This document shows positions 27,565 to 34,865 of a DNA stretch of 64,000 nt, one piece after another; within the stretch, counting starts at the first letter, position 1, and each line of letters opens with the position of its first letter. The stretch covers positions 124,001 through 188,000 of the forward strand of contig NZ_JARQWR010000001.1 in assembly GCF_030766725.1 (NCBI RefSeq). Reading direction: 5' to 3'. Under the pieces are notes generated by a model. The model saw nothing but the letters and a program-made list of their open reading frames with translations. It was not told the origin of the DNA and made no database searches. The DNA is from Flavobacterium aerium. Its GTDB lineage: Bacteria; Bacteroidota; Bacteroidia; Flavobacteriales; Flavobacteriaceae. A program made the position numbers and the translations under genes.

Positions 27565-28836
27565 ATGACTTTACAAGAACGCGACAGCCAGCATCTTTGG
27601 CATCCTTATACACAACATAAAACAGCTCAATTACCGATTGCAATTGTAAAAGGCGAAGGCGCTTTATTATGGGATGAAAACGGTAAAGAATATATCGATG
27701 CAATTGCATCATGGTGGGTAAATCCATTTGGACACAGTAACCGATTTATTGCAGATAAAATATATAAGCAATTAACGACATTAGAACATGTATTATTTGG
27801 AGGTTTTACACATGAACCAGCAGTCGTATTAGCAGATCAGTTGATGCAAATTTTACCAAATAACCAGAAAAAACTTTTTTTCTCGGACAATGGTTCTACT
27901 GCTGTTGAAATAGCGATTAAAGTTGCTTTACAATTTTTCTTCAATAAAGGAGAAAAACGAACTACGATTCTGGCTTTTGAAAATGCATTTCATGGAGATA
28001 CATTTGCAGCAATGGCAGCAAGTGGAATTTCTTTTTTTACAGAAGCATTTCAAGGCGCATTAATTGATGTTGTTCGAATTCCTGTCCCTGTAAAAGGAAA
28101 AGAAGAAGAAAGTTACAAGGCTTTAAAAGAAGCTATTGAAAAACATAAAGTTGCAGGATTTATTTTTGAACCACTAGTACAAGGAGCAGCTGGAATGGTA
28201 ATGTATGCACCAGAAGCTTTGGATGAATTTATTCGAATTTGTAAAGCAAACGATGTGTTTACTATTGCAGATGAAGTGATGACCGGTTTTGGTAAAACGG
28301 GTAAAAACTTTGCTTGCGATTACTTGCAAACACAACCCGATATGATGTGTATTTCTAAGGCATTGACTGGTGGAACAATCCCAATGGCGATTACTTCTTT
28401 TACACAAGACTTGTTTGACGGTTTCTATGATGAAGACATTAATAAAGCATTATTTCATGGTCATACATTCACCGCTAATCCTACGGGATGTGCGGCAGCC
28501 TTAGCTAGTTTAGAACTATTGTTGACATCAGAAATGCAGGAAAATATTAAACGAATTAACCAGCAACATCACAATTTTCAACAAAGAATTCATTCCCATG
28601 CAAAGGTTGAAACAACGAGAGCCTTAGGAGTTATTTTTGCATTAGAAATAAAAACTGAAGGAGCATCCAGCTATTACGGAACGCTTAGGAATAAGTTATA
28701 TGATTTTTTTATTGAAAAAGGTATTATCTTACGTCCAGTAGGGAATATCATTTACATTTTACCGCCCTATATTATCAGTGAAGCGCAATTGAATACCGTA
28801 TATGATGCAATAGAACAAGTCTTAGATATACTATAA
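27565..28836 (+). CDS. bioA: Adenosylmethionine-8-amino-7-oxononanoate aminotransferase
   Basis: 423 aa. BioA transaminates KAPA to DAPA using S-adenosylmethionine and PLP. Family signatures are HLWHPYTQH, IDAIASWWVNPFGHSN, LFFSDNGSTAVEIAIK, FHGDTFAAMAASG, FEPLVQGAAGM, TIADEVMTGFGKTG and the PLP Lys K265 in CISKALTGG. The stop codon is immediately followed by the ATG of the LysR gene (no gap), implying co-transcription. Confidence 0.97.
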   Translation: MTLQERDSQHLWHPYTQHKTAQLPIAIVKGEGALLWDENGKEYIDAIASWWVNPFGHSNRFIADKIYKQLTTLEHVLFGGFTHEPAVVLADQLMQILPNNQKKLFFSDNGSTAVEIAIKVALQFFFNKGEKRTTILAFENAFHGDTFAAMAASGISFFTEAFQGALIDVVRIPVPVKGKEEESYKALKEAIEKHKVAGFIFEPLVQGAAGMVMYAPEALDEFIRICKANDVFTIADEVMTGFGKTGKNFACDYLQTQPDMMCISKALTGGTIPMAITSFTQDLFDGFYDEDINKALFHGHTFTANPTGCAAALASLELLLTSEMQENIKRINQQHHNFQQRIHSHAKVETTRALGVIFALEIKTEGASSYYGTLRNKLYDFFIEKGIILRPVGNIIYILPPYIISEAQLNTVYDAIEQVLDIL

Positions 28837-29730
28837 ATGTTAGACTATAAGTATTTGGTTTTTTATAAAGTAGCACAAAATCTGAGCTTTACTAAAGCTT
28901 CGGAAGAATTGTTTATTACACAACCTGCTGTTACGAAGAATATTAAAGCTTTGGAAACAACGATTGGTTTGCCTTTGTTGAATCGTTCTGGAAATACCAT
29001 TACGCTCACTGCAATCGGGCAAACCTTGTTGGGCTATATCAAAGAAACCATATGCTTAGAAGAAAACTTTTTATTTGAAGTCAATGCCTTGAAAGTCGAG
29101 TATTCAGGAAAACTAAAAGTAGGTTCCAGTACTACAATAGCGCAATATATACTACCCAAAACGTTGGCTAAATTTCAAGAAAAATTTAGTCAATTGGAAT
29201 TATTGCTGCATGTAGGAAATTCAAAGCGCATTGAAGAAATGGTTTTGAATGGCGAAGTGAATATCGGTATTGTGGAAGGGATATCACATCAAAACGGACT
29301 AACCTATATTCCTTATCTAAAAGATGAATTAGTTGTTATAGCAAGTACAAAAAGTAATATTGCCAAACAGGATAAATTATCGTTAGAAGCCTTTTGTAAA
29401 ACACCTTTGATTTTAAGAGAACATGGCTCAGGCACATTAGAAGTGATTACCAAACAATTAAACCAGTATGATATTACGCTGTCAGATTTACAAATACAGC
29501 TGCAAATGGGTAGTACAGAAGGTATAAAATCATATTTAGACTATGCTGAATGTGCTGGAATTGTCTCCATTCAATCGGTAGCAAAAGATCTTTTGAATAA
29601 TCGATTCAAGATAATAGAAGTAGATCAACTTCAATTCAATCGTCAATTTTCATTTGTTTTGCCGCAAGGCGTTACTTCAGGATTACCATTGTTATTCATG
29701 GATTTTATTAACCGATCGGATTACTTTTAG
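28837..29730 (+). CDS. LysR-family transcriptional regulator
   Basis: 297 aa. The N-terminal winged HTH is FTKASEELFITQPAVTKNIKALE (about residues 17-39, quoted in part), with GLPLLNRSGNTITLTAIGQ after it. The C-terminal effector domain (about 90-295) has the two-lobe pattern LKVGSSTTIAQYILPKTL and EELVVIAS-like DELVVIASTK. It abuts bioA with no gap and is followed by a YeiH-type transporter, a neighbour pairing seen for CbbR/YeiE-like LysR proteins. The motif ATAGGCTAT, found before both yeiH and the SET gene, is a candidate binding site. Confidence 0.93.
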   Translation: MLDYKYLVFYKVAQNLSFTKASEELFITQPAVTKNIKALETTIGLPLLNRSGNTITLTAIGQTLLGYIKETICLEENFLFEVNALKVEYSGKLKVGSSTTIAQYILPKTLAKFQEKFSQLELLLHVGNSKRIEEMVLNGEVNIGIVEGISHQNGLTYIPYLKDELVVIASTKSNIAKQDKLSLEAFCKTPLILREHGSGTLEVITKQLNQYDITLSDLQIQLQMGSTEGIKSYLDYAECAGIVSIQSVAKDLLNNRFKIIEVDQLQFNRQFSFVLPQGVTSGLPLLFMDFINRSDYF

Positions 29731-29732
29731 TT

Positions 29733-29741
29733 ATAGGCTAT
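29733..29741 (+). promoter_or_regulatory. Candidate LysR operator (ATAGGCTAT) upstream of the YeiH-type gene
   Basis: This nine-base dyad (ATAG-G-CTAT) lies just past the LysR stop and just before the TAATTTTG promoter element. The 11-base core TATAGGCTATT recurs once, upstream of the SET gene. No binding data are available; the assignment is inferred. Confidence 0.45.
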
Positions 29742-29743
29742 TC

Positions 29744-29751
29744 TAATTTTG
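29744..29751 (+). promoter_or_regulatory. Promoter -7 element (TAATTTTG) for the YeiH-type gene
   Basis: An exact TAnnTTTG match, 52 bases before ATG 29804. Confidence 0.5.
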
Positions 29752-29803
29752 AATTCGCAAAAATGTAATAGAATGCTCACCTTTGTACTATAAAATTAAT
29801 AGT

Positions 29804-30724
29804 ATGAAAAATACACCAAAAGGTTTTTTTATTCTTGGAATAATACTTTGTCTATTTCCCTTTGTGAATTCAGTAATCGCATTGAGTTTAGGGATTTTAT
29901 ATGCACTCTTTTTTGTCAATCCCTATGAAAATTTTACGAACAAGAGTACCAACTTATTATTGAAAATATCCATTGTAGGATTGGGTTTTGGGATGAATAT
30001 CCATGAAGCACTAAAAGTAGGAAAAGAAGGGTTATTCTTGACGATATTCAGTATTGCTTTAACGCTGACCCTAGGATATTTCTTAGGTAAAAAATTCAAT
30101 ATTCAAGGAAAAACAGCTTTTTTAATTTCAGTAGGTACTGCCATTTGTGGAGGAAGCGCCATAGCTGCCATCGCCCCCTTACTCAAGATTAAACAAGATC
30201 AAATCTCATTAGCATTAGGAATTGTTTTTTTACTAAATGCTGTAGCACTCTTTTTATTTCCAGTTATTGGTCATTTCTTTATGCTATCAGAAAACCAATT
30301 TGGGATTTGGGCTGCGATTGCAATCCATGATACAAGCTCAGTGATAGGAGCAGCAAGTCAATATGGAGATGAAGCATTAAAAATAGCAACCACAGTAAAA
30401 TTGAGTAGAGCATTATGGATTATTCCTTTGGCCCTTGTAACATCTTATAAAATGCGTTCTGAACAGAAAATTCAGATTCCATATTTTATTCTTTTCTTCA
30501 TTTTAGCGATACTTTTTAATTCCTATTACCCAATTCCTGCTCTAACTTCAGTATTAACCTTTCTTTCTAAAAAAGGATTAGTTGTTGTATTATTTCTTAT
30601 TGGAACCAAACTAACACTTGCAACAATCAAGAAAACAGGCTTTAAGATCTTTGCCTATGGATTATCTATTTGGGTTTGTATTGCAGCAGTTTCTTTATGG
30701 ATAATATGCCAAACTAACAATTAA
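29804..30724 (+). CDS. YeiH/UPF0324-family putative sulfate exporter
   Basis: 306 aa from ATG 29804 (MKNTPKGFFILG); an upstream in-frame reading adds only seven unlikely residues. It has about nine hydrophobic helices. Family signatures are LLKISIVGLGFGMNI, SVGTAICGGSAIAAIAPLL, LALGIVFLLNAVALFLFPVIGH and IAIHDTSSVIGAASQYG. The family (PSE) is proposed to export sulfate or related anions, based on gene context in other bacteria. Here it follows a LysR gene, matching the yeiE-yeiH arrangement of E. coli, though both genes are on the same strand. Confidence 0.92.
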   Translation: MKNTPKGFFILGIILCLFPFVNSVIALSLGILYALFFVNPYENFTNKSTNLLLKISIVGLGFGMNIHEALKVGKEGLFLTIFSIALTLTLGYFLGKKFNIQGKTAFLISVGTAICGGSAIAAIAPLLKIKQDQISLALGIVFLLNAVALFLFPVIGHFFMLSENQFGIWAAIAIHDTSSVIGAASQYGDEALKIATTVKLSRALWIIPLALVTSYKMRSEQKIQIPYFILFFILAILFNSYYPIPALTSVLTFLSKKGLVVVLFLIGTKLTLATIKKTGFKIFAYGLSIWVCIAAVSLWIICQTNN

Positions 30725-30768
30725 GAATTATTTATGACGGTATAGAATAGTCTAATGAAAAGATTATT

Positions 30769-30776
30769 TATTTTTG
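30769..30776 (+). promoter_or_regulatory. Promoter -7 element (TATTTTTG) for the SET gene
   Basis: An exact TAnnTTTG match, 53 bases before ATG 30830. The palindrome at 30797-30810 lies between it and the start codon. Confidence 0.5.
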
Positions 30777-30796
30777 TCATTAATTATTAATCTAGT

Positions 30797-30812
30797 TAGC
30801 CTATAGGCTATT
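30797..30812 (+). promoter_or_regulatory. Palindromic candidate operator (TAGCCTATAGGCTA) before the SET gene
   Basis: A perfect 14-base palindrome at 30797-30810, within TATAGGCTATT (30802-30812), which is identical to the sequence at 29732-29742 before the YeiH-type gene. Located in the predicted leader of the SET mRNA, it could act as a repressor site. Confidence 0.5.
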
Positions 30813-30829
30813 AATTTTTTATTAAAATT

Positions 30830-31420
30830 ATGATGCATCCCGATACAGAAGTTCGTTTCATAAACGACGCAATTGGTTACGGAGTAGTAGCAAAAAAATT
30901 CATTCCAAAAGGAACCATTACATGGGCACAAGATGATTTAGATACACTTTATACTGAAGAAGAAGCTGCTCAATTAAGTCCATTAATGCAAGAATATTTA
31001 GAGACCTACTGTTTTAAAAATAATAAAGGAGAATTGGTTTTATGTTGGGATATTGCAAAATATGTGAATCATAGTTTTAATTCAAATTGTATGTCAACAG
31101 CTTATGATTTTGAAATTGCAATTAGAGATATTCATCCGGGAGAACAATTAACAGATGATTATGGATATTTAAATGTATCTGAACCTTTTAATGCAGTAGA
31201 TGAAGGGACAAATCGAAAAGTGGTTTATCCAGATGATATACTGAACAATTACGAGAAATGGGATCAGTTGGTTATTGATAGTTTGCCACAAATGGAGCAA
31301 TTACCGCAACCATTGAAAAAATTTATATCGACAGAAGTATGGGAATCCTTTGGGAAAGTTCTATCAGGAGCAGAACCTTTGAAGTCTATTTTGACCTGTC
31401 ATTTTGAATTAGCTAAATAA
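30830..31420 (+). CDS. SET-domain protein (putative lysine methyltransferase)
   Basis: 196 aa, cytosolic. It is a compact SET domain: the N-terminal GYGVVAKKFIPKGTITWA matches SET-N, KYVNHSFNSNCMST is the SAM-binding NHSxNxN motif, and GEQLTDDYGYL contains the catalytic Tyr region. No post-SET Cys cluster is seen. Bacterial SET proteins methylate lysines on host or own proteins; the target here is unknown. Two adjacent ATGs allow a start at 30830 or 30833. It is a single-gene unit with its own promoter, a palindrome and a terminator. Confidence 0.9.
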   Translation: MMHPDTEVRFINDAIGYGVVAKKFIPKGTITWAQDDLDTLYTEEEAAQLSPLMQEYLETYCFKNNKGELVLCWDIAKYVNHSFNSNCMSTAYDFEIAIRDIHPGEQLTDDYGYLNVSEPFNAVDEGTNRKVVYPDDILNNYEKWDQLVIDSLPQMEQLPQPLKKFISTEVWESFGKVLSGAEPLKSILTCHFELAK

Positions 31421-31445
31421 AAACCGAAGTTTCTTCGGTTTTTTT
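31421..31445 (+). terminator. Terminator after the SET gene
   Basis: AACCGAAG-TTT-CTTCGGTT is followed by T's, immediately past the stop codon. Confidence 0.88.
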
Positions 31446-31456
31446 ATGCTTTGGTT

Positions 31457-31464
31457 TAATTTTG
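31457..31464 (+). promoter_or_regulatory. Promoter -7 element (TAATTTTG) for the ketoacyl synthase gene
   Basis: An exact TAnnTTTG match, 18 bases before TTG 31483. It argues against a TTG start at 31462, which lies inside the element. Confidence 0.6.
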
Positions 31465-31482
31465 TACTTTAAAAAAATTGTT

Positions 31483-32646
31483 TTGAAAACATTTGAACCT
31501 ATTGCCATTACTTCTATCGCTTCTATTTCTCCATTGGGAAACAATGCAGCTGTAATTTGGGAATCCTACCTTTCGAAGAAACATTATCTTGTTGAAAAAG
31601 ATTTTGGAAATAATAAAGCCTATGTAGCCCAATTGGATGTAAATTCAAATGAAATGATACGGGAGTTAAAAGAGTCTGACCAGAAATATAAATCATTAGA
31701 CCGTTCTGTTTTATATGCAGTTGCTGCTTCTCGTATGGCTGCTTCTCAAGCAGGATGGACAAAAGAAGCTATTTTCGGAGTGAATATAGGCTCTTCTAGA
31801 GGAGCAACTCAATTATTTGAGGATCATTATCAAGACTATTTGATTTCGGGTAAAGCGAATACGCTAAGCTCTCCTACGACAACATTAGGCAATATCGCAT
31901 CTTGGGTAGCACATGATTTACAAAGTCAAGGACCTGAAATTTCACATTCTATTACTTGTTCCACAGCATTACATGCAATGTTGAATGGAGTAGCATGGCT
32001 AAGAGCGGGAATGGTAGATAAATTTTTAGTTGGCGGTAGTGAAGCACCATTAACACCTTTTACAATTGCGCAAATGCAAGCCTTAAAAATTTATGCAAAA
32101 GACAATGTAGAATACCCTTGTTTGGCTTTTGATTTGAATAAAGATCGCAATACGATGGTGATTGGAGAAGGAGCATCGGTGGCTTGTTTAGAAGTAGGGA
32201 AGAAGGACAATGCTTTGGCATACATTGAAGGAATTGGTTATGCAACGGAACTTTTACAGCACAATATCTCAATATCTACAGAAGCCGATTGTTTTCAGAA
32301 ATCAATGCGAATGGCTTTAAAAGACACTCCTATTTCAGAAGTAGATGCAATTGTGATGCATGCGCCGGGAACCATAAAAGGCGATTTAACAGAATACAGA
32401 GCTATTCAAAAAGTATTTGGTACTGATGTGCCTAAGCTAACAACTAATAAATGGAAAATTGGCCATACTTTCGGGGCATCAGGAATGTTGAGTGTAGAGT
32501 TTGCTATATTGATGATGCAACATCAACATTTTATTGGATTACCCTATGGTGAGAAACAATCCAACTCAAAACCATTAAATAAGATTTTGGTGAATGCAGT
32601 AGGATTTGGAGGGAATGCAGTAAGTATATTATTGTCTAGAAATTAA
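31483..32646 (+). CDS. Solitary beta-ketoacyl synthase (thiolase-fold condensing enzyme)
   Basis: 387 aa from TTG 31483 (MKTFEPIAITSIASISPLGN). The start was chosen because an upstream TTG overlaps the promoter. The full Cys-His-His triad of FabF-type synthases is visible: Cys in HSITCSTALHAML, His in IVMHAPGTIKGDLTEY, His in KIGHTFGASGMLS. It therefore probably makes a carbon-carbon bond between acyl thioesters. There is no adjacent acyl carrier protein, ketoreductase or dehydratase. Lying between bioF-bioD-bioA and bioB, with no bioC, bioH, bioG or bioW in the window, it is a candidate for making the pimeloyl precursor; this is an inference from position. Confidence 0.87.
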   Translation: MKTFEPIAITSIASISPLGNNAAVIWESYLSKKHYLVEKDFGNNKAYVAQLDVNSNEMIRELKESDQKYKSLDRSVLYAVAASRMAASQAGWTKEAIFGVNIGSSRGATQLFEDHYQDYLISGKANTLSSPTTTLGNIASWVAHDLQSQGPEISHSITCSTALHAMLNGVAWLRAGMVDKFLVGGSEAPLTPFTIAQMQALKIYAKDNVEYPCLAFDLNKDRNTMVIGEGASVACLEVGKKDNALAYIEGIGYATELLQHNISISTEADCFQKSMRMALKDTPISEVDAIVMHAPGTIKGDLTEYRAIQKVFGTDVPKLTTNKWKIGHTFGASGMLSVEFAILMMQHQHFIGLPYGEKQSNSKPLNKILVNAVGFGGNAVSILLSRN

Positions 32647-32665
32647 TACATCTATTTATATAACT

Positions 32666-32698
32666 AAAAAGCTTGGGAGTTAGTCTTCCAAGCTTTTT
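32666..32698. terminator. Bidirectional terminator between the ketoacyl synthase gene and recX
   Basis: AAAAAGCTTGG and CCAAGCTTTTT form a hairpin with T runs on both strands. It overlaps the last codons of recX. Confidence 0.88.
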
Positions 32699-33147
32699 AG
32701 TTTTTCGTAAATTATTGTGCTTTCAAATCCTTTGCGCAGTAGAAAATCACAAAATTTTCTGCGTTTTTTTTGAACATTACTTTCACGAATAGACTCCCAA
32801 TGTCTTTCTGCTAAGGCATGAAATGTTTCAGAATATTCTTCTGCACTAATTTCTTTTATAGCTTTATTAATATTGTAGGTAGAGATTTGTCTAAACTTTA
32901 ATTCATTAACAATACGAATTTTACCCCAGTGTTTAATGCGGTGTTTGCCTCTAAAAAAACTACAAGCATAACGCTCTTCATTCAGGAAATTATGATTGAT
33001 AAGATGTACAACAATCGTATCGATAGCCTGAGGAATCATTTTCATATCCCTTAGCTTTTGAGTTACTTCCTGATGACAACGCTCTTGATAACTACAATAA
33101 TATTCTAATTTTAATTGTGCCTCCTGCAGCGTATATGTTTCATTCAT
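32680..33147 (-). CDS. recX: Regulatory protein RecX
   Basis: 155 aa. RecX binds and restrains the RecA filament. The three-helix repeats are visible: LEYYCSYQERCHQEVTQKL, IDTIVVHLINHNFLNEERYACSFFRGKHRIKHWGKIRIVNELKF (in part) and NKAIKEIS. It is alone on the minus strand, convergent with the ketoacyl synthase gene and downstream of a decayed cupin gene. No recA is nearby. Confidence 0.92.
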   Translation of the reverse strand: MNETYTLQEAQLKLEYYCSYQERCHQEVTQKLRDMKMIPQAIDTIVVHLINHNFLNEERYACSFFRGKHRIKHWGKIRIVNELKFRQISTYNINKAIKEISAEEYSETFHALAERHWESIRESNVQKKRRKFCDFLLRKGFESTIIYEKLKSLED

Positions 33148-33174
33148 CGATGAAGAATTAAATAGATTTTAGAG

Positions 33175-33578
33175 CTACTTTAAACCTAAGCTTTTATGAG
33201 CTCGAATAATCGCTTGATCATTTTTATAATTAATCCATTTCTGACCTTTGTACTTACGCATTAAATTATGATAATTACGTATGATCAAGATGTTATAAGC
33301 AGCATTGGCTAAATTACTCAATTTCCTCGGAAAAACTCGTAAACTCATTGAGAAACCAGGAATAACATATTTCATATAATGCCAATATTCTTCAGGCATA
33401 TATAACATTTCACCATGATTAAGATGAGCAATTAGTCCTTGTAATTTTTCTAAAGCAGGCTATTTTTCAAAGTCTGGATTGTCAAAATCAATATCCTTTC
33501 TTGTAATTAAGGCCTGAGGAACTTTATATAAATATAGAGTTTGGTCAGGAGAGAATAAAATACATTGCTTTTACCACC
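33175..33578 (-). pseudogene. Decayed JmjC/cupin-like protein gene (3' remnant)
   Basis: The minus strand reads CILFSPDQTLYLYKVPQ, then FDNPDFEK, stop, PALEKLQGLIAHLNHGEMLYMPEEYWHYMKY and a C-terminal tail to 33175 (quoted in pieces). This is the C-terminal part of a cupin-8/JmjC-type protein, with the late His of the fold in HYMKYV. Three lesions are visible. An in-frame TAG lies at 33462-33460. The conserved FGGKKQC segment is out of frame near 33565, as if one A were lost from aaaaag. The N-terminal two thirds are absent, the remnant starting exactly at the bioB terminator's T run. Confidence 0.8.
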
Positions 33579-33613
33579 AAAAAAAAGCTCTTCTCTGGAA
33601 GAGAAGAGCTTTT
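33579..33613 (-). terminator. Terminator after bioB
   Basis: GCTCTTCTC-TGGAA-GAGAAGAGC is followed on the minus strand by eight T's (33586-33579). It abuts the cupin remnant. Confidence 0.9.
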
Positions 33614-33632
33614 CAAACTATATTTTTTTAAT

Positions 33633-34718
33633 TTATGATTTTTTACCAGAAGCTTCTAAATTACGGTCAATTTTATGACTTGGACGTGTCCATTTTGGTT
33701 TTTCACCCAAAGCTTGGAATTTTGAATCTTCAGCCTCTACTGTAGTAGGTTGAGATACTTTTGTAAATGGTTTTTGAGGATTCAATCCTAACATTTCAAA
33801 CATTTTCATGTCTTCATTAATGTCTGGATTCGGTGTAGTTAGTAATTTATCACCGGCAAAAATTGAATTTGCTCCAGCAAGGAAACACATCGCCTGTCCT
33901 TCTCTGTTCATACTTGTTCTACCTGCAGAAAGACGTACTTGCGTTTCGGGCATAACAATTCTAGTGGTAGCAACCATACGAATCATTTCCCAGATTTCTA
34001 CTGGTTTTTCCTCTTCCATTGGTGTACCTTCTACAGCAACTAATGCATTAATAGGCACAGACTCCGGTTGTGGGCTCAATGAAGCTAAAGCAACAAGCAT
34101 TCCTGCACGATCTTCAATGCTTTCACCCATTCCGATGATTCCACCACTACATACAGTTACATTTGTTTTTCTAACGTTTTCGATGGTTTTCAAACGATCC
34201 TCATACCCACGTGTAGAAATAACTTCTTTGTAATATTCTTCAGAAGTATCTAAATTATGATTGTAAGCATACAATCCAGCTTCTGCTAGACGTTGTGCTT
34301 GATTTTCGGTAATCATTCCTAAAGTACAACAAACCTCCATATCAAGTTTGTTGATAGTACGGACCATTTCTAGTACTTGGTCAAATTCTGGACCGTCTTT
34401 TACATTTCTCCAAGCAGCACCCATACAAACACGAGATGAGCCATTTGATTTTGCGCGTAAAGCCTGAGCTTTTACTTGACTAACCGACATAAGATCATTT
34501 CCTTCTACTCCTGTGTGATAACGAGCAGCTTGAGGGCAATATCCACAATCTTCCGGACAACCACCAGTTTTTATAGATAATAAAGTTGACACTTGTACTA
34601 CATTTGGGTCATGATGCTCCCTATGAATTGATGCTGCTTCGAAAAGCAAATCCATAATAGGTTTTTTATATATTGAAATAATTTCGTCTTTAGTCCAGTC
34701 GTGTCTTGTGATACTCAT
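33633..34718 (-). CDS. bioB: Biotin synthase
   Basis: 361 aa. BioB is the radical SAM enzyme that inserts sulfur into dethiobiotin. The [4Fe-4S] cluster motif is C54-x3-C58-x2-C61 in KTGGCPEDCGYCPQ. Other signatures are VCMGAAWRNVKDG, YNHNLDTSEEYY, CSGGIIGMGES and the [2Fe-2S]-site Arg in VRLSAGRTSM. The C-terminus is about 15 residues longer than the E. coli enzyme and is basic. It is a single-gene unit with a TATTTTTG promoter, palindromes upstream and its own terminator. Confidence 0.98.
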   Translation of the reverse strand: MSITRHDWTKDEIISIYKKPIMDLLFEAASIHREHHDPNVVQVSTLLSIKTGGCPEDCGYCPQAARYHTGVEGNDLMSVSQVKAQALRAKSNGSSRVCMGAAWRNVKDGPEFDQVLEMVRTINKLDMEVCCTLGMITENQAQRLAEAGLYAYNHNLDTSEEYYKEVISTRGYEDRLKTIENVRKTNVTVCSGGIIGMGESIEDRAGMLVALASLSPQPESVPINALVAVEGTPMEEEKPVEIWEMIRMVATTRIVMPETQVRLSAGRTSMNREGQAMCFLAGANSIFAGDKLLTTPNPDINEDMKMFEMLGLNPQKPFTKVSQPTTVEAEDSKFQALGEKPKWTRPSHKIDRNLEASGKKS

Positions 34719-34739
34719 GATCGTATTTTAAAGTTGCAC

Positions 34740-34747
34740 CAAAAATA
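34740..34747 (-). promoter_or_regulatory. Promoter -7 element (TATTTTTG) for bioB
   Basis: An exact TAnnTTTG match on the minus strand, 21 bases before ATG 34718. Confidence 0.6.
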
Positions 34748-34787
34748 GGAAATTCAGTTTTAAGTAGAAAGACTCTCATCAATTAAG

Positions 34788-34813
34788 TTATGATGTGAAA
34801 TCATAAATTATGA
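34788..34813. promoter_or_regulatory. Two overlapping palindromes upstream of bioB (candidate operator)
   Basis: TTATGAT-gtgaa-ATCATAA (34788-34806) is a perfect 7+7 inverted repeat. It shares its right half with TCATAA-A-TTATGA (34801-34813), giving three alternating half-sites. They lie about 40-65 bases upstream of the bioB -7 element, in the 147-base gap to the HTTM gene. No T run follows on either strand, so a terminator is unlikely. Confidence 0.5.
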
Positions 34814-34865
34814 ATTGAGATGTATGTACTTGATAGCGAGTGGTGCTGTGTAGCTCTAATGATAG

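Noticed and set aside
34788..34813. Reading the bioB upstream palindromes as the HTTM terminator
   Set aside because: No T run follows on the minus strand and the stems are AT-rich and short; an operator is a better fit.
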